A DNA stretch of 27,247 nt from a virus. Location: the IMG/VR virus record IMGVR_UViG_3300043567_000050, positions 1 to 27,247 of that record; one strand, 5' to 3'. Under the pieces are notes generated by a model that searched no databases, was not told the origin of the DNA, and saw nothing but the letters and a program-made list of their open reading frames with translations. Positions within the stretch are counted from its first letter, which is position 1. Every line of letters begins with the position of its first letter. A program made the position numbers and the translations under genes. Positions 9,296-15,193 of the stretch are shown here, piece by piece.

Positions 9296-9324
9296 AAAAA
9301 CCAACAAAACAAAAACCAACAAAC
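9296..9324 (+). repeat. Tandem AAAAACCAACAAA leader repeat
   Basis: Two copies of AAAAACCAACAAA(A)C (9296-9310 and 9311-9324) directly precede the ATG at 9325. The core AAAACCAACA also appears before the starts at 6337 and 17411. With no Shine-Dalgarno present, this looks like a phage translation-initiation leader. It cannot be a promoter box of the type seen elsewhere in the window. Confidence 0.55.
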
Positions 9325-10341
9325 ATGGAAAATTTCACAATGGTGGAAACAGGAAAAGGAACTGTTAAACAAACAACAATTGCTGTCCGCCCGTTCTTTG
9401 ACAATTCAGCTTCTAACATGGGATTAGAAGAATATGGTATCTCTCTATTTGATGGAGTAACTCATAATGAGCAATTAGCTTGTTTAGAAAACAATGGTGT
9501 AGTAAGATACATTACTGGTCTAAATGAATTTGCTCCAGAAATTAAGTTACTTAACCCAGAAGACAGAGAAGCCAGAGTAAGAGAAATAAGATCTGCAATA
9601 GTTGAACTTGAAAAAGAACTAGCTGCAAATGTTATTGAAATTGATGATCCTCAGTTCTGGAATAAAGTAAAGTTACTTAAACCTGATAATGCAGATTTTT
9701 GGAATAAGATATCTATATCTTGTAGTAATGATCCATTATTCCTAGACCCAAAGGATCCTTATGATAGAATTAAATTACATGCTATTGAAGCAGGTGGTTT
9801 TTCTATTGTAGCAAAAAGTTTTGATGATGCTAGATCAAAAGCAGTACCACCTAAGTTTTACTTAGACAAAGAAGAGGAAACTGTTATGTATAGAACAGAG
9901 TACAAAAAACTCCGTAATAAAGCATTGTCAGAATTACAAAAATTATTTGACAAAAACAGTACTAAGTTATTCTACATTGCAAAAGTTGTAGATATTAACA
10001 GTACACAATATAAGAGATCAACTCCATTAGATGTTATCTATGAGAATATGGACAGACATATTAATGGTGAGGGTGGAGAAACCAACAAAGAAAGAGCTGC
10101 AAAATCCTTCATGGAGACTGCAACTTTAGATATGGAAACACTAAAAATTAAATCAATTGTTAGAGATTCCGTTTTTTTTAAGTATATTATAAATAAGGCA
10201 GATGGATATATATACCATGCTAAGTCTAATAGCTTGCTTGGTAGAAATGTTTCTGATGTTGTTGAGTTCTTGAAAAACCCTTTAAATGAGGACATTTTGA
10301 AAGATCTTAACCTAGCCTGTGAGAAGTATTGGAACACTTAA
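9325..10341 (+). CDS. Conserved post-capsid protein, probably virion-associated
   Basis: This 338-aa protein is the first gene after the MCP terminator. I do not recognise a domain with a known activity. A helical charged segment at about residues 78-96 (DREARVREIRSAIVELEKE) is followed by two DFWNK/QFWNK echoes (about 109-128), then a mixed alpha/beta region and a C-terminal helix ending CEKYWNT. It has no signal peptide or membrane segment. Codon use is AGA-rich, unlike MCP. Genes in this slot in related phages often encode capsid auxiliary or vertex proteins, so a minor virion protein is a reasonable inference. Other roles in head assembly are possible. Confidence 0.7.
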   Translation: MENFTMVETGKGTVKQTTIAVRPFFDNSASNMGLEEYGISLFDGVTHNEQLACLENNGVVRYITGLNEFAPEIKLLNPEDREARVREIRSAIVELEKELAANVIEIDDPQFWNKVKLLKPDNADFWNKISISCSNDPLFLDPKDPYDRIKLHAIEAGGFSIVAKSFDDARSKAVPPKFYLDKEEETVMYRTEYKKLRNKALSELQKLFDKNSTKLFYIAKVVDINSTQYKRSTPLDVIYENMDRHINGEGGETNKERAAKSFMETATLDMETLKIKSIVRDSVFFKYIINKADGYIYHAKSNSLLGRNVSDVVEFLKNPLNEDILKDLNLACEKYWNT

Positions 10342-10353
10342 ATTTAAAATAAA

Positions 10354-11013
10354 ATGGCAACTAAAAAAATGGTTAAAAAACCAGTAATGAAAAAAGGTGG
10401 ATATTTAAAAAAGAAAGGTGATGGTGGTGGTTGGCATGCTCCTATGGCATTACCAGAAAATCCTAAAACTCAATCTCCTATGGTAGGACCAATGAATAAT
10501 CCTGCAAATAATAATATACAGAATGTTCCTAATGCTGCTTCAAGTGCAAAAAAGGCTAATTTGCAAAGTGTTCCTAGTGCTGGTTCAAGTAATGTTCTAA
10601 ATGCAGCAGATAAAATAAAAATTGGAATGCAAAATACTCCTAAACAAAAAAAAGGCGGATCTATGAAAAAAATGAAAACAGGTGGTATGGTAAATGCTAA
10701 TGCTAACCTAAAAGCAACAGCAACTGCTGGTAGCAAAGGTGTTAAGTCTGGTGTAAATCCTAAAGCTGCTGCTTCTAATGTAGCTAAGAAACCTTCTAAG
10801 CCAAGAAGCAAAGCTCCTAAGAAAGCATTACCAAAAGCTGCATATGGAATGTCTGTAAAAGGATATAACATGGGTGGTGGTACTGGAGATGGTACTCAAG
10901 TACCATATGGTACTCAAACTTTTAAGGAAGTTACTGTTACTGCACCAAAAAAATCTAAAGGTAAGCCAAAAGCTAAGTATGGTATGTCAATAACCAAAAT
11001 GAAAAAGAAATAG
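10354..11013 (+). CDS. Lys/Gly-rich KGG-motif protein, possible virion cargo
   Basis: This is a 219-aa, very basic, low-complexity protein. KGG/GG motifs occur at about residues 15, 24, 101, 110 and 174 (for example KKGGSMKKMKTGG). A 15-residue near-duplication has QNVPNAASS at 56-64 and QSVPSAGSS at 71-79. YGMS occurs twice (164 and 209). TFKEVTVTAPKK (about 189-200) resembles the EVVVTA motif at the N-terminus of mature TonB-dependent receptors, perhaps by chance. It has no hydrophobic core, so it is probably disordered or nucleic-acid-associated. It is the first of eight small lysine-rich genes spaced about 2 nt apart and shares its motif with the portal C-terminus. Function unknown; internal virion protein or DNA-condensing cargo is a hypothesis. 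Confidence 0.75.
   Translation: MATKKMVKKPVMKKGGYLKKKGDGGGWHAPMALPENPKTQSPMVGPMNNPANNNIQNVPNAASSAKKANLQSVPSAGSSNVLNAADKIKIGMQNTPKQKKGGSMKKMKTGGMVNANANLKATATAGSKGVKSGVNPKAAASNVAKKPSKPRSKAPKKALPKAAYGMSVKGYNMGGGTGDGTQVPYGTQTFKEVTVTAPKKSKGKPKAKYGMSITKMKKK
10519..10590 (+). repeat. 45-nt-period degenerate tandem duplication inside a CDS
   Basis: CAGAATGTTCCTAATGCT from 10519 and CAAAGTGTTCCTAGTGCT from 10564 are spaced exactly 45 nt apart, and each continues into a similar TTCAAGT. They encode the repeated (Q)xVPxAxSS segments. This is an in-frame duplication that has since diverged. Confidence 0.6.
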
Positions 11014-11015
11014 TC

Positions 11016-11354
11016 ATGCCAAAAGATGCATGCTACTCTAAAGTAAAAGCACAGTATGCTGTGTTTCCTTCAGCAAGAGCTTCACAGGCTATTGCTAAAT
11101 GTAGGAAAGGTTCTGGTACAGTTAGAAAAACTAAGGCCGGTACTGAGCTTAAAAGATGGCAAGCAGAGAAATGGCAAGATACTAAATCAGGAAAACCTTG
11201 TGGTGCCGGTGGTAAAAATGAATACTGCCGGCCTACAAAAAGAGTATCAAAGGATACTCCTAAAACAAAATATGAACTAACTCCTTCTAAACTAGCTGCT
11301 AAAAAAGCTGAAAAGTCTAGAGTAGGTATGGGAAGAAGAGTTAAAAAAGCATAG
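11016..11354 (+). CDS. Small basic cysteine-containing protein (DUF5872-like)
   Basis: This 112-aa basic protein starts 2 nt after the previous stop. The pattern PSARASQAIAKCRK, then LKRWQAEKWQDTKSGKPCG, then EYCRPTKRVSKDTPKT matches my memory of the DUF5872-type family. That family occurs in environmental phages and in some giant eukaryotic viruses. The cysteines (residues about 6, 28, 62, 70) could bind metal, but spacing is not a classic finger. The C-terminus ends in basic residues (GMGRRVKKA). The function of the family is unknown. It belongs to the group of lysine-rich mini-genes and is a candidate internal virion or nucleoid-like protein. The family assignment is from memory and needs an HMM search. 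Confidence 0.75.
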   Translation: MPKDACYSKVKAQYAVFPSARASQAIAKCRKGSGTVRKTKAGTELKRWQAEKWQDTKSGKPCGAGGKNEYCRPTKRVSKDTPKTKYELTPSKLAAKKAEKSRVGMGRRVKKA

Positions 11355-11356
11355 TT

Positions 11357-11596
11357 ATGGCAATTAAAAAAACAACAACTAAAAAAACACCAGCTAAGAA
11401 AAGTCCTTCAGTTGGTATTTCCATTTCAAGCAGTAGCAAGAATGAAATGAGAAAGTGGGAAGTAGAATCTGCTGTGTCTACATTACAAAGAGCATCTGAG
11501 ATACAAAAGAATGCTAAGTTAATGGCAGATGTAAAAAAGATGGCAGCTGAGAAAGCAAAAGAATTTAACAGCATTGCTGCTGGTAAAAAGATTTAA
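11357..11596 (+). CDS. Small histone-H1-tail-like basic protein
   Basis: This 79-aa protein has an N-terminal tail resembling histone H1 C-terminal tails (IKKTTTKKTPAKKSP). A serine patch (SISSSSK) follows, then one or two amphipathic helices (about residues 28-75, EVESAVSTLQRASEIQKNAK) and a terminal GKKI. The tail suggests DNA or RNA binding and the helices suggest oligomerisation; both are inferences. It lies 2 nt after its upstream neighbour and 2 nt before the next gene. No family recognised. Confidence 0.72.
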   Translation: MAIKKTTTKKTPAKKSPSVGISISSSSKNEMRKWEVESAVSTLQRASEIQKNAKLMADVKKMAAEKAKEFNSIAAGKKI

Positions 11597-11598
11597 TT

Positions 11599-11865
11599 AT
11601 GGCACAGGCAAAAACTAAGAAAGTAAAAGTTACTGCCGGTGGTGAAAAGCATGTAGTATATAAAAAGACTACAAAAAAAGGTGAAGGAAAGGTTGGCCAC
11701 ATTATGGTCAACCATCCTACCAAAGATAAAGGACAGTGGGATACTATAGACTTAACTGCAAAAGGAAGAGCAAAAACAATTAAGCAAGGAGTAGCAGCTA
11801 CAAAAAAATGGCATAAAGACAACCCGGACTATAAATATAAAGGTAAAGGCAATGGCAGGAAGTAG
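11599..11865 (+). CDS. Small basic phage protein
   Basis: This 88-aa lysine-rich protein has a conserved-looking centre (DTIDLTAKGRAKTIKQGVAATKKWHKDNP, from about residue 49) and basic N- and C-terminal extensions. The N-terminal half reads as beta strands (VKVTAGGEKHVVYKK). I have the impression of relatives in environmental Bacteroidota phages but cannot name a family. It overlaps the next gene by 14 nt in a different frame, the only overlap of this kind in the group, which supports coupled translation. Confidence 0.72.
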   Translation: MAQAKTKKVKVTAGGEKHVVYKKTTKKGEGKVGHIMVNHPTKDKGQWDTIDLTAKGRAKTIKQGVAATKKWHKDNPDYKYKGKGNGRK

Positions 11866-12205
11866 AGCACAGCAAGCAGCAATAGCTATCTCAATGAAGA
11901 AAGCTGGTAAGAAACCTAATATGAAATCTGGTGGTTCTACTCCCGCATGGACAAGGTCAGAAGGAAAAAATAAGACAGGAGGTCTTAATGCTAAAGGTGT
12001 TGCTTCTTATAGAAGAGAAAACCCGGGCAGTAGATTGAAACTTGCAGTTACTACTAAGCCTTCTAAACTAGATCCTGATAGCAAAGCAGCTAAGAGAAGA
12101 AAAAGCTTCTGTGCTAGATCTGCCGGGCAAATGGCTAATTTTCCAAAAGCTGCAAAAGATCCAAATAGTAGATTAAGATTAGCAAGAAAAAAATGGAACT
12201 GTTGA
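11852..12205 (+). CDS. Small basic protein (DUF6321-like)
   Basis: This is a 117-aa protein. The segment AWTRSEGKNKTGGLNAKGVASYRRENPGS (about residues 31-59) followed by RRKSFCARSAGQM (about 82-94) and a C-terminal SRLRLARKKWNC fits what I recall of DUF6321. That family is shared by phages, mostly aquatic, and giant viruses, with unknown function. The ATG lies inside the end of the preceding gene. Its last residues KKWNC and the matching DNA recur at the end of the next gene (HNH), which appears to be inserted here. The many Arg/Lys residues and Gly turns suggest nucleic-acid contact. Confidence 0.78.
   Translation: MAGSRAQQAAIAISMKKAGKKPNMKSGGSTPAWTRSEGKNKTGGLNAKGVASYRRENPGSRLKLAVTTKPSKLDPDSKAAKRRKSFCARSAGQMANFPKAAKDPNSRLRLARKKWNC
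12189..12205 (+). repeat. Left copy of 17-bp imperfect direct repeat flanking HNH gene
   Basis: AAAAATGGAACTGTTGA here and AAAAATGGAATTGTTAA at 12763-12779 differ at two positions. Each copy includes a stop codon and encodes KWNC at the end of its gene. The two copies bracket the HNH gene, consistent with insertion or with 3'-end mimicry. Confidence 0.6.
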
Positions 12206-12206
12206 T

Positions 12207-12779
12207 ATGCCATCAAAGAAGATAGAATATAATTGTACACATTGCAATTCTCTTTTTATAAGAGGTAAATATGATATTGAAAGAACTTTAAAAAAGAATA
12301 ATACTGTTTTTTGTAGCATTACATGTTCAAAAGAATACAGTAATAAAATACAATTAGAAAAAGGTTTTTCAGAAAATAAAACATGTAAAAAATGTAACAT
12401 AGAAAAACCAAGAACAAATGAATATTTTACAGCACATAAAAGAACATTAGATGGTTTTGATAGTTGGTGTAAAACATGTAGAGGTAATTATAGAAGTGAG
12501 ATAAGAAGAGGTCAATATAGGTCAATGATAAGTGATGAAGAATTAAAAAACTTATTAAAAACTGAAGGTTGTATTATATGTGGATCTGAAGATAAACTTG
12601 TAGTTGATCATTGTCACACTACAAATATAGTAAGAGGAATGCTTTGTAATAACTGTAATATGGGATTAGGTCATTTTAAAGATGATCCATTTTTATTAGA
12701 GTTTGCACGGATTTATTTACTATATTATAATAAAGAGTCTTCTGAAGCAGAAGAGTATTTGGAAAAATGGAATTGTTAA
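12207..12779 (+). CDS. HNH / recombination endonuclease VII-like protein with zinc fingers
   Basis: This 190-aa protein carries three cysteine pair sets. C10xxC13 with C36xxxC40 and C60xxC63 with C88xxC91 form two N-terminal zinc knuckles. C122xxC125 with C147xxC150 brackets the LVVDHCHTT nuclease motif (D134, H135, H137) and VRGMLCNNCNMGLGHFKDDP. The latter block is diagnostic of the endonuclease VII / HNH fold. Such free-standing enzymes in phages usually act as homing endonucleases; a T4 gp49-like resolvase role is less likely given the location among unrelated mini-genes. Its base composition is visibly more AT-rich and glycine-poor than its neighbours. It starts 1 nt after the previous stop, and both gene ends carry the KWNC repeat. 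It is probably a mobile insertion. Confidence 0.88.
   Translation: MPSKKIEYNCTHCNSLFIRGKYDIERTLKKNNTVFCSITCSKEYSNKIQLEKGFSENKTCKKCNIEKPRTNEYFTAHKRTLDGFDSWCKTCRGNYRSEIRRGQYRSMISDEELKNLLKTEGCIICGSEDKLVVDHCHTTNIVRGMLCNNCNMGLGHFKDDPFLLEFARIYLLYYNKESSEAEEYLEKWNC
12763..12779 (+). repeat. Right copy of 17-bp imperfect direct repeat flanking HNH gene
   Basis: AAAAATGGAATTGTTAA ends the HNH gene and matches 12189-12205 at 15 of 17 positions. It encodes the KWNC terminus and stop. The alternative is chance similarity of a short AT-rich gene end. Confidence 0.55.
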
Positions 12780-12791
12780 AACATATATAAA

Positions 12792-13436
12792 ATGAAAACT
12801 TGTAAATACGGTTGTGGTAAAATGAAAGAAGGTGGTAAAGTTGCTACTATTAAAAAAATGGCTAAAGGCGGTCCTGGAGAATGTCCTCCTGGACAGTGTC
12901 CAAAATCTATTGGTGGAAAAAAAGTTGGTTGCGGACCTTGTAGTGCTGGTTTAATTGCCGGTCTTGTAGGTAGCATTGGTGGCTCAGCTGCTGTTGCAAC
13001 TAAAATGATTTCAGATGCCATTAAAGCTAAGAAAGCAAAAAAGAAAGAAAAAGAAGCTGCTAAAAACTCTGAAGAAAAAAGAAAAGGCGGATCAGTTAAG
13101 AAATATGCTGCTGGTGGTAACACTGGTGGATATGCTCCAGCTCAAAAAGGTGGAGACAATACTAAAATGGGAATCTATGGTATTCCTAATGCTGGTAGAA
13201 CAGATTCATTAGGATTTAAAAAAGGTGGTTCTACAACTAGTAGAGCAGTAAAACCAGGATGCCGTGGAGGTATGGTTAAAGATGCTTCTGGTAATTGTGT
13301 TGCTGAAAGAAAGTTTAAAGCAGGTGGTTCATTAAAACCAGTACCGGCAGGTAAAGTTGGTTTATCAAAATTACCTACTGCTGTAAGAAACAAAATGGGA
13401 TTCCAGAAAAAAGGCGGAGCAGTTAAAAAGAAATAG
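12792..13436 (+). CDS. KGG-repeat protein with Cys cluster and glycine-rich hydrophobic segment
   Basis: This is a 214-aa protein. Nine GG motifs, mostly KGG or AGG (near residues 14, 26, 99, 108, 120, 145, 159, 178 and 208), are spread along it. N-terminal cysteines CKYGCGK (C4, C8) and CPPGQC / CGPC (C31, C36, C47, C50) precede a small-residue hydrophobic stretch SAGLIAGLVGSIGGSAAVATKMI (51-73, a possible membrane helix). A Lys-rich helix follows (about 78-98). It ends KKGGAVKKK, close to the portal end KGGSVKNKK. The mix of membrane-like helix and basic tails could fit a protein stored in the virion and ejected with the genome, but this is inference. No family recognised. Confidence 0.75.
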   Translation: MKTCKYGCGKMKEGGKVATIKKMAKGGPGECPPGQCPKSIGGKKVGCGPCSAGLIAGLVGSIGGSAAVATKMISDAIKAKKAKKKEKEAAKNSEEKRKGGSVKKYAAGGNTGGYAPAQKGGDNTKMGIYGIPNAGRTDSLGFKKGGSTTSRAVKPGCRGGMVKDASGNCVAERKFKAGGSLKPVPAGKVGLSKLPTAVRNKMGFQKKGGAVKKK

Positions 13437-13438
13437 TC

Positions 13439-13612
13439 ATGGCAACCAAAAAGAAGTCAGATAAAAAGTGGATGCAAAAAGTTTCAGCCTCTATTGAACG
13501 TAGAGGTACTGCAGGCAAATGTACTCCAATAACTAAACCTGGCTGCACTGGTAAAGCTAGAACTTTAGCACTGACTTTTAAAAAAATAGCAAAAGCTAAT
13601 AAAAAGAAATAA
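13439..13612 (+). CDS. 57-aa basic protein (KCTPITKPGCT family)
   Basis: This short gene fills the gap between two neighbours with 2-nt spacings on each side. It encodes 57 residues starting MATKKKSDKKWMQKVSASIE. The centre GKCTPITKPGCTGKART (about 26-42), with two cysteines, and the TFKKIAKANKKK end match a mini-protein type I recall from many uncultured Bacteroidota phages, usually unannotated. It belongs with the lysine-rich group, and its charged C-terminus KKK is the shared ending. Function unknown; a virion or nucleic-acid-associated role is a guess. Confidence 0.8.
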   Translation: MATKKKSDKKWMQKVSASIERRGTAGKCTPITKPGCTGKARTLALTFKKIAKANKKK

Positions 13613-13614
13613 CT

Positions 13615-13908
13615 ATGAAAAAGACTAATAAAGAAAATCCTATTACATTCTTCAGAAAAGCTAATGAAGCTAGACAAAAACTAGTTAAAAAATCTATGGG
13701 AGGACCGGGTAATGAAGTTGATCCTTATAGTGCAACTGAAGAATCTGGCCCTAAAGAACAAAAAGCTCAAGAAGCTTATGATCTTAATAGCAAAAGTAAA
13801 ACAAAAGGTTATTCTAATGTAGCAGCTGGTAAACAGTGGACTACTGGAACAGTCGCACCATATGCACCTATTAAGAAAAAAGGTGGCTCTGTAAAAAGAA
13901 AAAAATAA
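13615..13908 (+). CDS. Small basic protein with C-terminal KGGSVK tag
   Basis: This is a 97-aa protein. The N-terminal basic amphipathic helix (FFRKANEARQKLVKKSMGG, about 12-30) is followed by a polar, probably disordered centre and an aromatic segment (GKQWTTGTVAPYAPIK). It ends KKKGGSVKRKK, almost identical to the portal terminus (DKGGSVKNKK). The codons for this tag differ between the two genes, so selection is at protein level. It is the last of the lysine-rich set and lies 3 nt before a conserved structural gene. No family recognised. Confidence 0.75.
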   Translation: MKKTNKENPITFFRKANEARQKLVKKSMGGPGNEVDPYSATEESGPKEQKAQEAYDLNSKSKTKGYSNVAAGKQWTTGTVAPYAPIKKKGGSVKRKK

Positions 13909-13911
13909 ATC

Positions 13912-14610
13912 ATGCTTAATAGTACTATTACCATAAAGATTAAACAGAGAATCAATAAGTTAGATTCTCAGGATTATGATAATCTTGAGTGCTGGCAGAT
14001 TGTGGAAGGTTTTAATAAAGCTCAGGTAGAATGGGTTAGAAGACAGCTTCATGGTATAAACTTAGTTAAAGAAGGTGATGAGCAATCTACCAGAAGAAAG
14101 GATGACTTGCAAGTACTATTATCTACATATGATCTAACTCTTACAGATAAAGAGATATATTATGAATCTGTGCTTCCTCAAGAATATCTTCAGTGGAAAA
14201 GAGTAGATGTCTTTGCTAACAAAGAATGCTGTGATAAAAGAAGGATGACTGTGTATCTTGCTGAAGAAGGTAACTTAAATCAGTTACTTAGAGATGATGC
14301 AAAGAAACCTAGTTTTGAATGGGCGGAAACTTTTGCTACTCTAAAAGGTAATAAAGTAAATGTATATACTAACAATGCATTTGACATAGAAAAAGCTGAC
14401 TTAGTATATTACAGACAGCCTGTTAAAATTCAAATCCAAGGATGTGTAGATCCATATACTAATGTAGCTTCTACAGCTGAAGTACTGTGTGAATTTAAAG
14501 ATGATATAATAGAATTAATAATAGATGAGGCAGTGAGTATACTTGCTGGAGATATTGAGTCAACAAACCAATTCTCTAGAGGTACAGAAACTGCAGAACG
14601 TAACAACTAA
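13912..14610 (+). CDS. Conserved head-tail adaptor/connector-like structural protein
   Basis: This 232-aa protein is unlike its basic neighbours: mixed alpha/beta and strongly conserved-looking. Recognisable segments are QRINKLDSQDYDNLECWQIVEGFNKAQVEWVRRQLHG (residues 13-49), KPSFEWAETFATL (about 126-138) and EFKDDIIELIIDEAVSILAGDIES (about 199-222). I recall this family in phages from many Bacteroidota-linked metagenomes, next to capsid and tail genes. The terminal helix DDIIELIIDEAVSILAGD recalls the C-terminal helices of connector/adaptor proteins. A ring or adaptor role in the neck is inferred from position and fold impression. Confidence 0.72.
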   Translation: MLNSTITIKIKQRINKLDSQDYDNLECWQIVEGFNKAQVEWVRRQLHGINLVKEGDEQSTRRKDDLQVLLSTYDLTLTDKEIYYESVLPQEYLQWKRVDVFANKECCDKRRMTVYLAEEGNLNQLLRDDAKKPSFEWAETFATLKGNKVNVYTNNAFDIEKADLVYYRQPVKIQIQGCVDPYTNVASTAEVLCEFKDDIIELIIDEAVSILAGDIESTNQFSRGTETAERNN

Positions 14611-14615
14611 AAACA

Positions 14616-15128
14616 ATGGCAACAAGAATGTTAAAAAGAAATCCTGAACCTGCTAGAACAATCAGTAGACCAGAAGTAACTGTAACACAACCTAAACAAG
14701 AATCAGCTAAACCACAGCCAACTCCGGATACAGGAGTAGGTGGTAGCTCATTAGATAATATGGTAGCAGCATGTGCAATGGAACTTATGAATGCTAGAAA
14801 TAGTTTTCACAAGCTTCATTTAAAAGTAAAAGGAGAAGGATCTTATGCAGCACATATTGCAATAGGAGATTTCTATGATGGTTTACCAGGACATGCTGAT
14901 ACACTTGTAGAAGGTTATCAAGGAGTTTCTGAAAAACTATTAACAATAAAAGATGTAGCACCAAGAACATTGGATACTGTAGCTGATGGTGTATCATATC
15001 TTAGAGATCTGTATGCTATGATAAACAAACTTCAGGGGATGCTACCTTATTCAGAGATAGTAAATAACCTAGACTTAGTTAAAGATTCTATTAATTCTAC
15101 TAAGTATAAATTACTTTTCTTGAAATAA
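14616..15128 (+). CDS. Dps/ferritin-like four-helix protein (DUF5856-like)
   Basis: This is a 170-aa protein with a disordered Pro/Gln N-terminal extension (1-43) and a helical core. Residues H68, H80, D84/85, D95 and E99 follow nearly the Dps ferroxidase spacing (H, +12 H, +4 D, +11 D, +4 E), in HLKVKGEGSYAAHIAIGDFYDG and ADTLVEGYQG. I recall DUF5856 proteins of T4-like marine phages with the same FYDG/VE.YQG signature. In bacteria Dps stores iron and shields DNA. Here the gene sits at the end of the virion operon, so it may be a virion component or an oxidative-stress protector for the host. The position of one ligand (D85 versus the expected 84) is slightly off, so activity is uncertain. 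Confidence 0.72.
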   Translation: MATRMLKRNPEPARTISRPEVTVTQPKQESAKPQPTPDTGVGGSSLDNMVAACAMELMNARNSFHKLHLKVKGEGSYAAHIAIGDFYDGLPGHADTLVEGYQGVSEKLLTIKDVAPRTLDTVADGVSYLRDLYAMINKLQGMLPYSEIVNNLDLVKDSINSTKYKLLFLK

Positions 15129-15130
15129 AT

Positions 15131-15161
15131 TTTGTTATTTCAAAAACTTTTACTATATTAT
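15131..15161 (+). promoter_or_regulatory. Candidate promoter before the 528-aa structural gene
   Basis: TTTG (15131-15134), a 19-nt spacer and TATATTAT (15154-15161) match the Bacteroidota -33/-7 pattern and the elements at 6280 and 21458. They lie in a 65-nt AT-rich gap. The leader continues into an A-rich, SD-less stretch before the ATG. The next gene's codon use also suggests high expression, which supports the call. Confidence 0.55.
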
Positions 15162-15193
15162 AGTATATATTTATAAACTAAAACAAAAAAACA

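Noticed and set aside
10470-10871. Open frame of 133 codons on the - strand within the KGG protein gene
   Set aside because: It lies entirely opposite a repetitive + strand gene. It is a shadow of biased codons (Gly/Lys/Ala-rich), with a hydrophobic Phe/Leu composition typical of antisense to Lys-rich genes.
12776-13123. 115-codon - strand frame opposite the 214-aa protein
   Set aside because: Pro/Phe-rich reading that reflects GGT/AAA codons on the + strand. The + frame has conserved motifs and fits the operon.
10354-13908. Interpreting the lysine-rich proteins as an anti-defence or toxin island
   Set aside because: Location among head and tail genes, the shared tag with the portal and the absence of any toxin, antitoxin or enzyme motif make a structural or DNA-associated role more likely.
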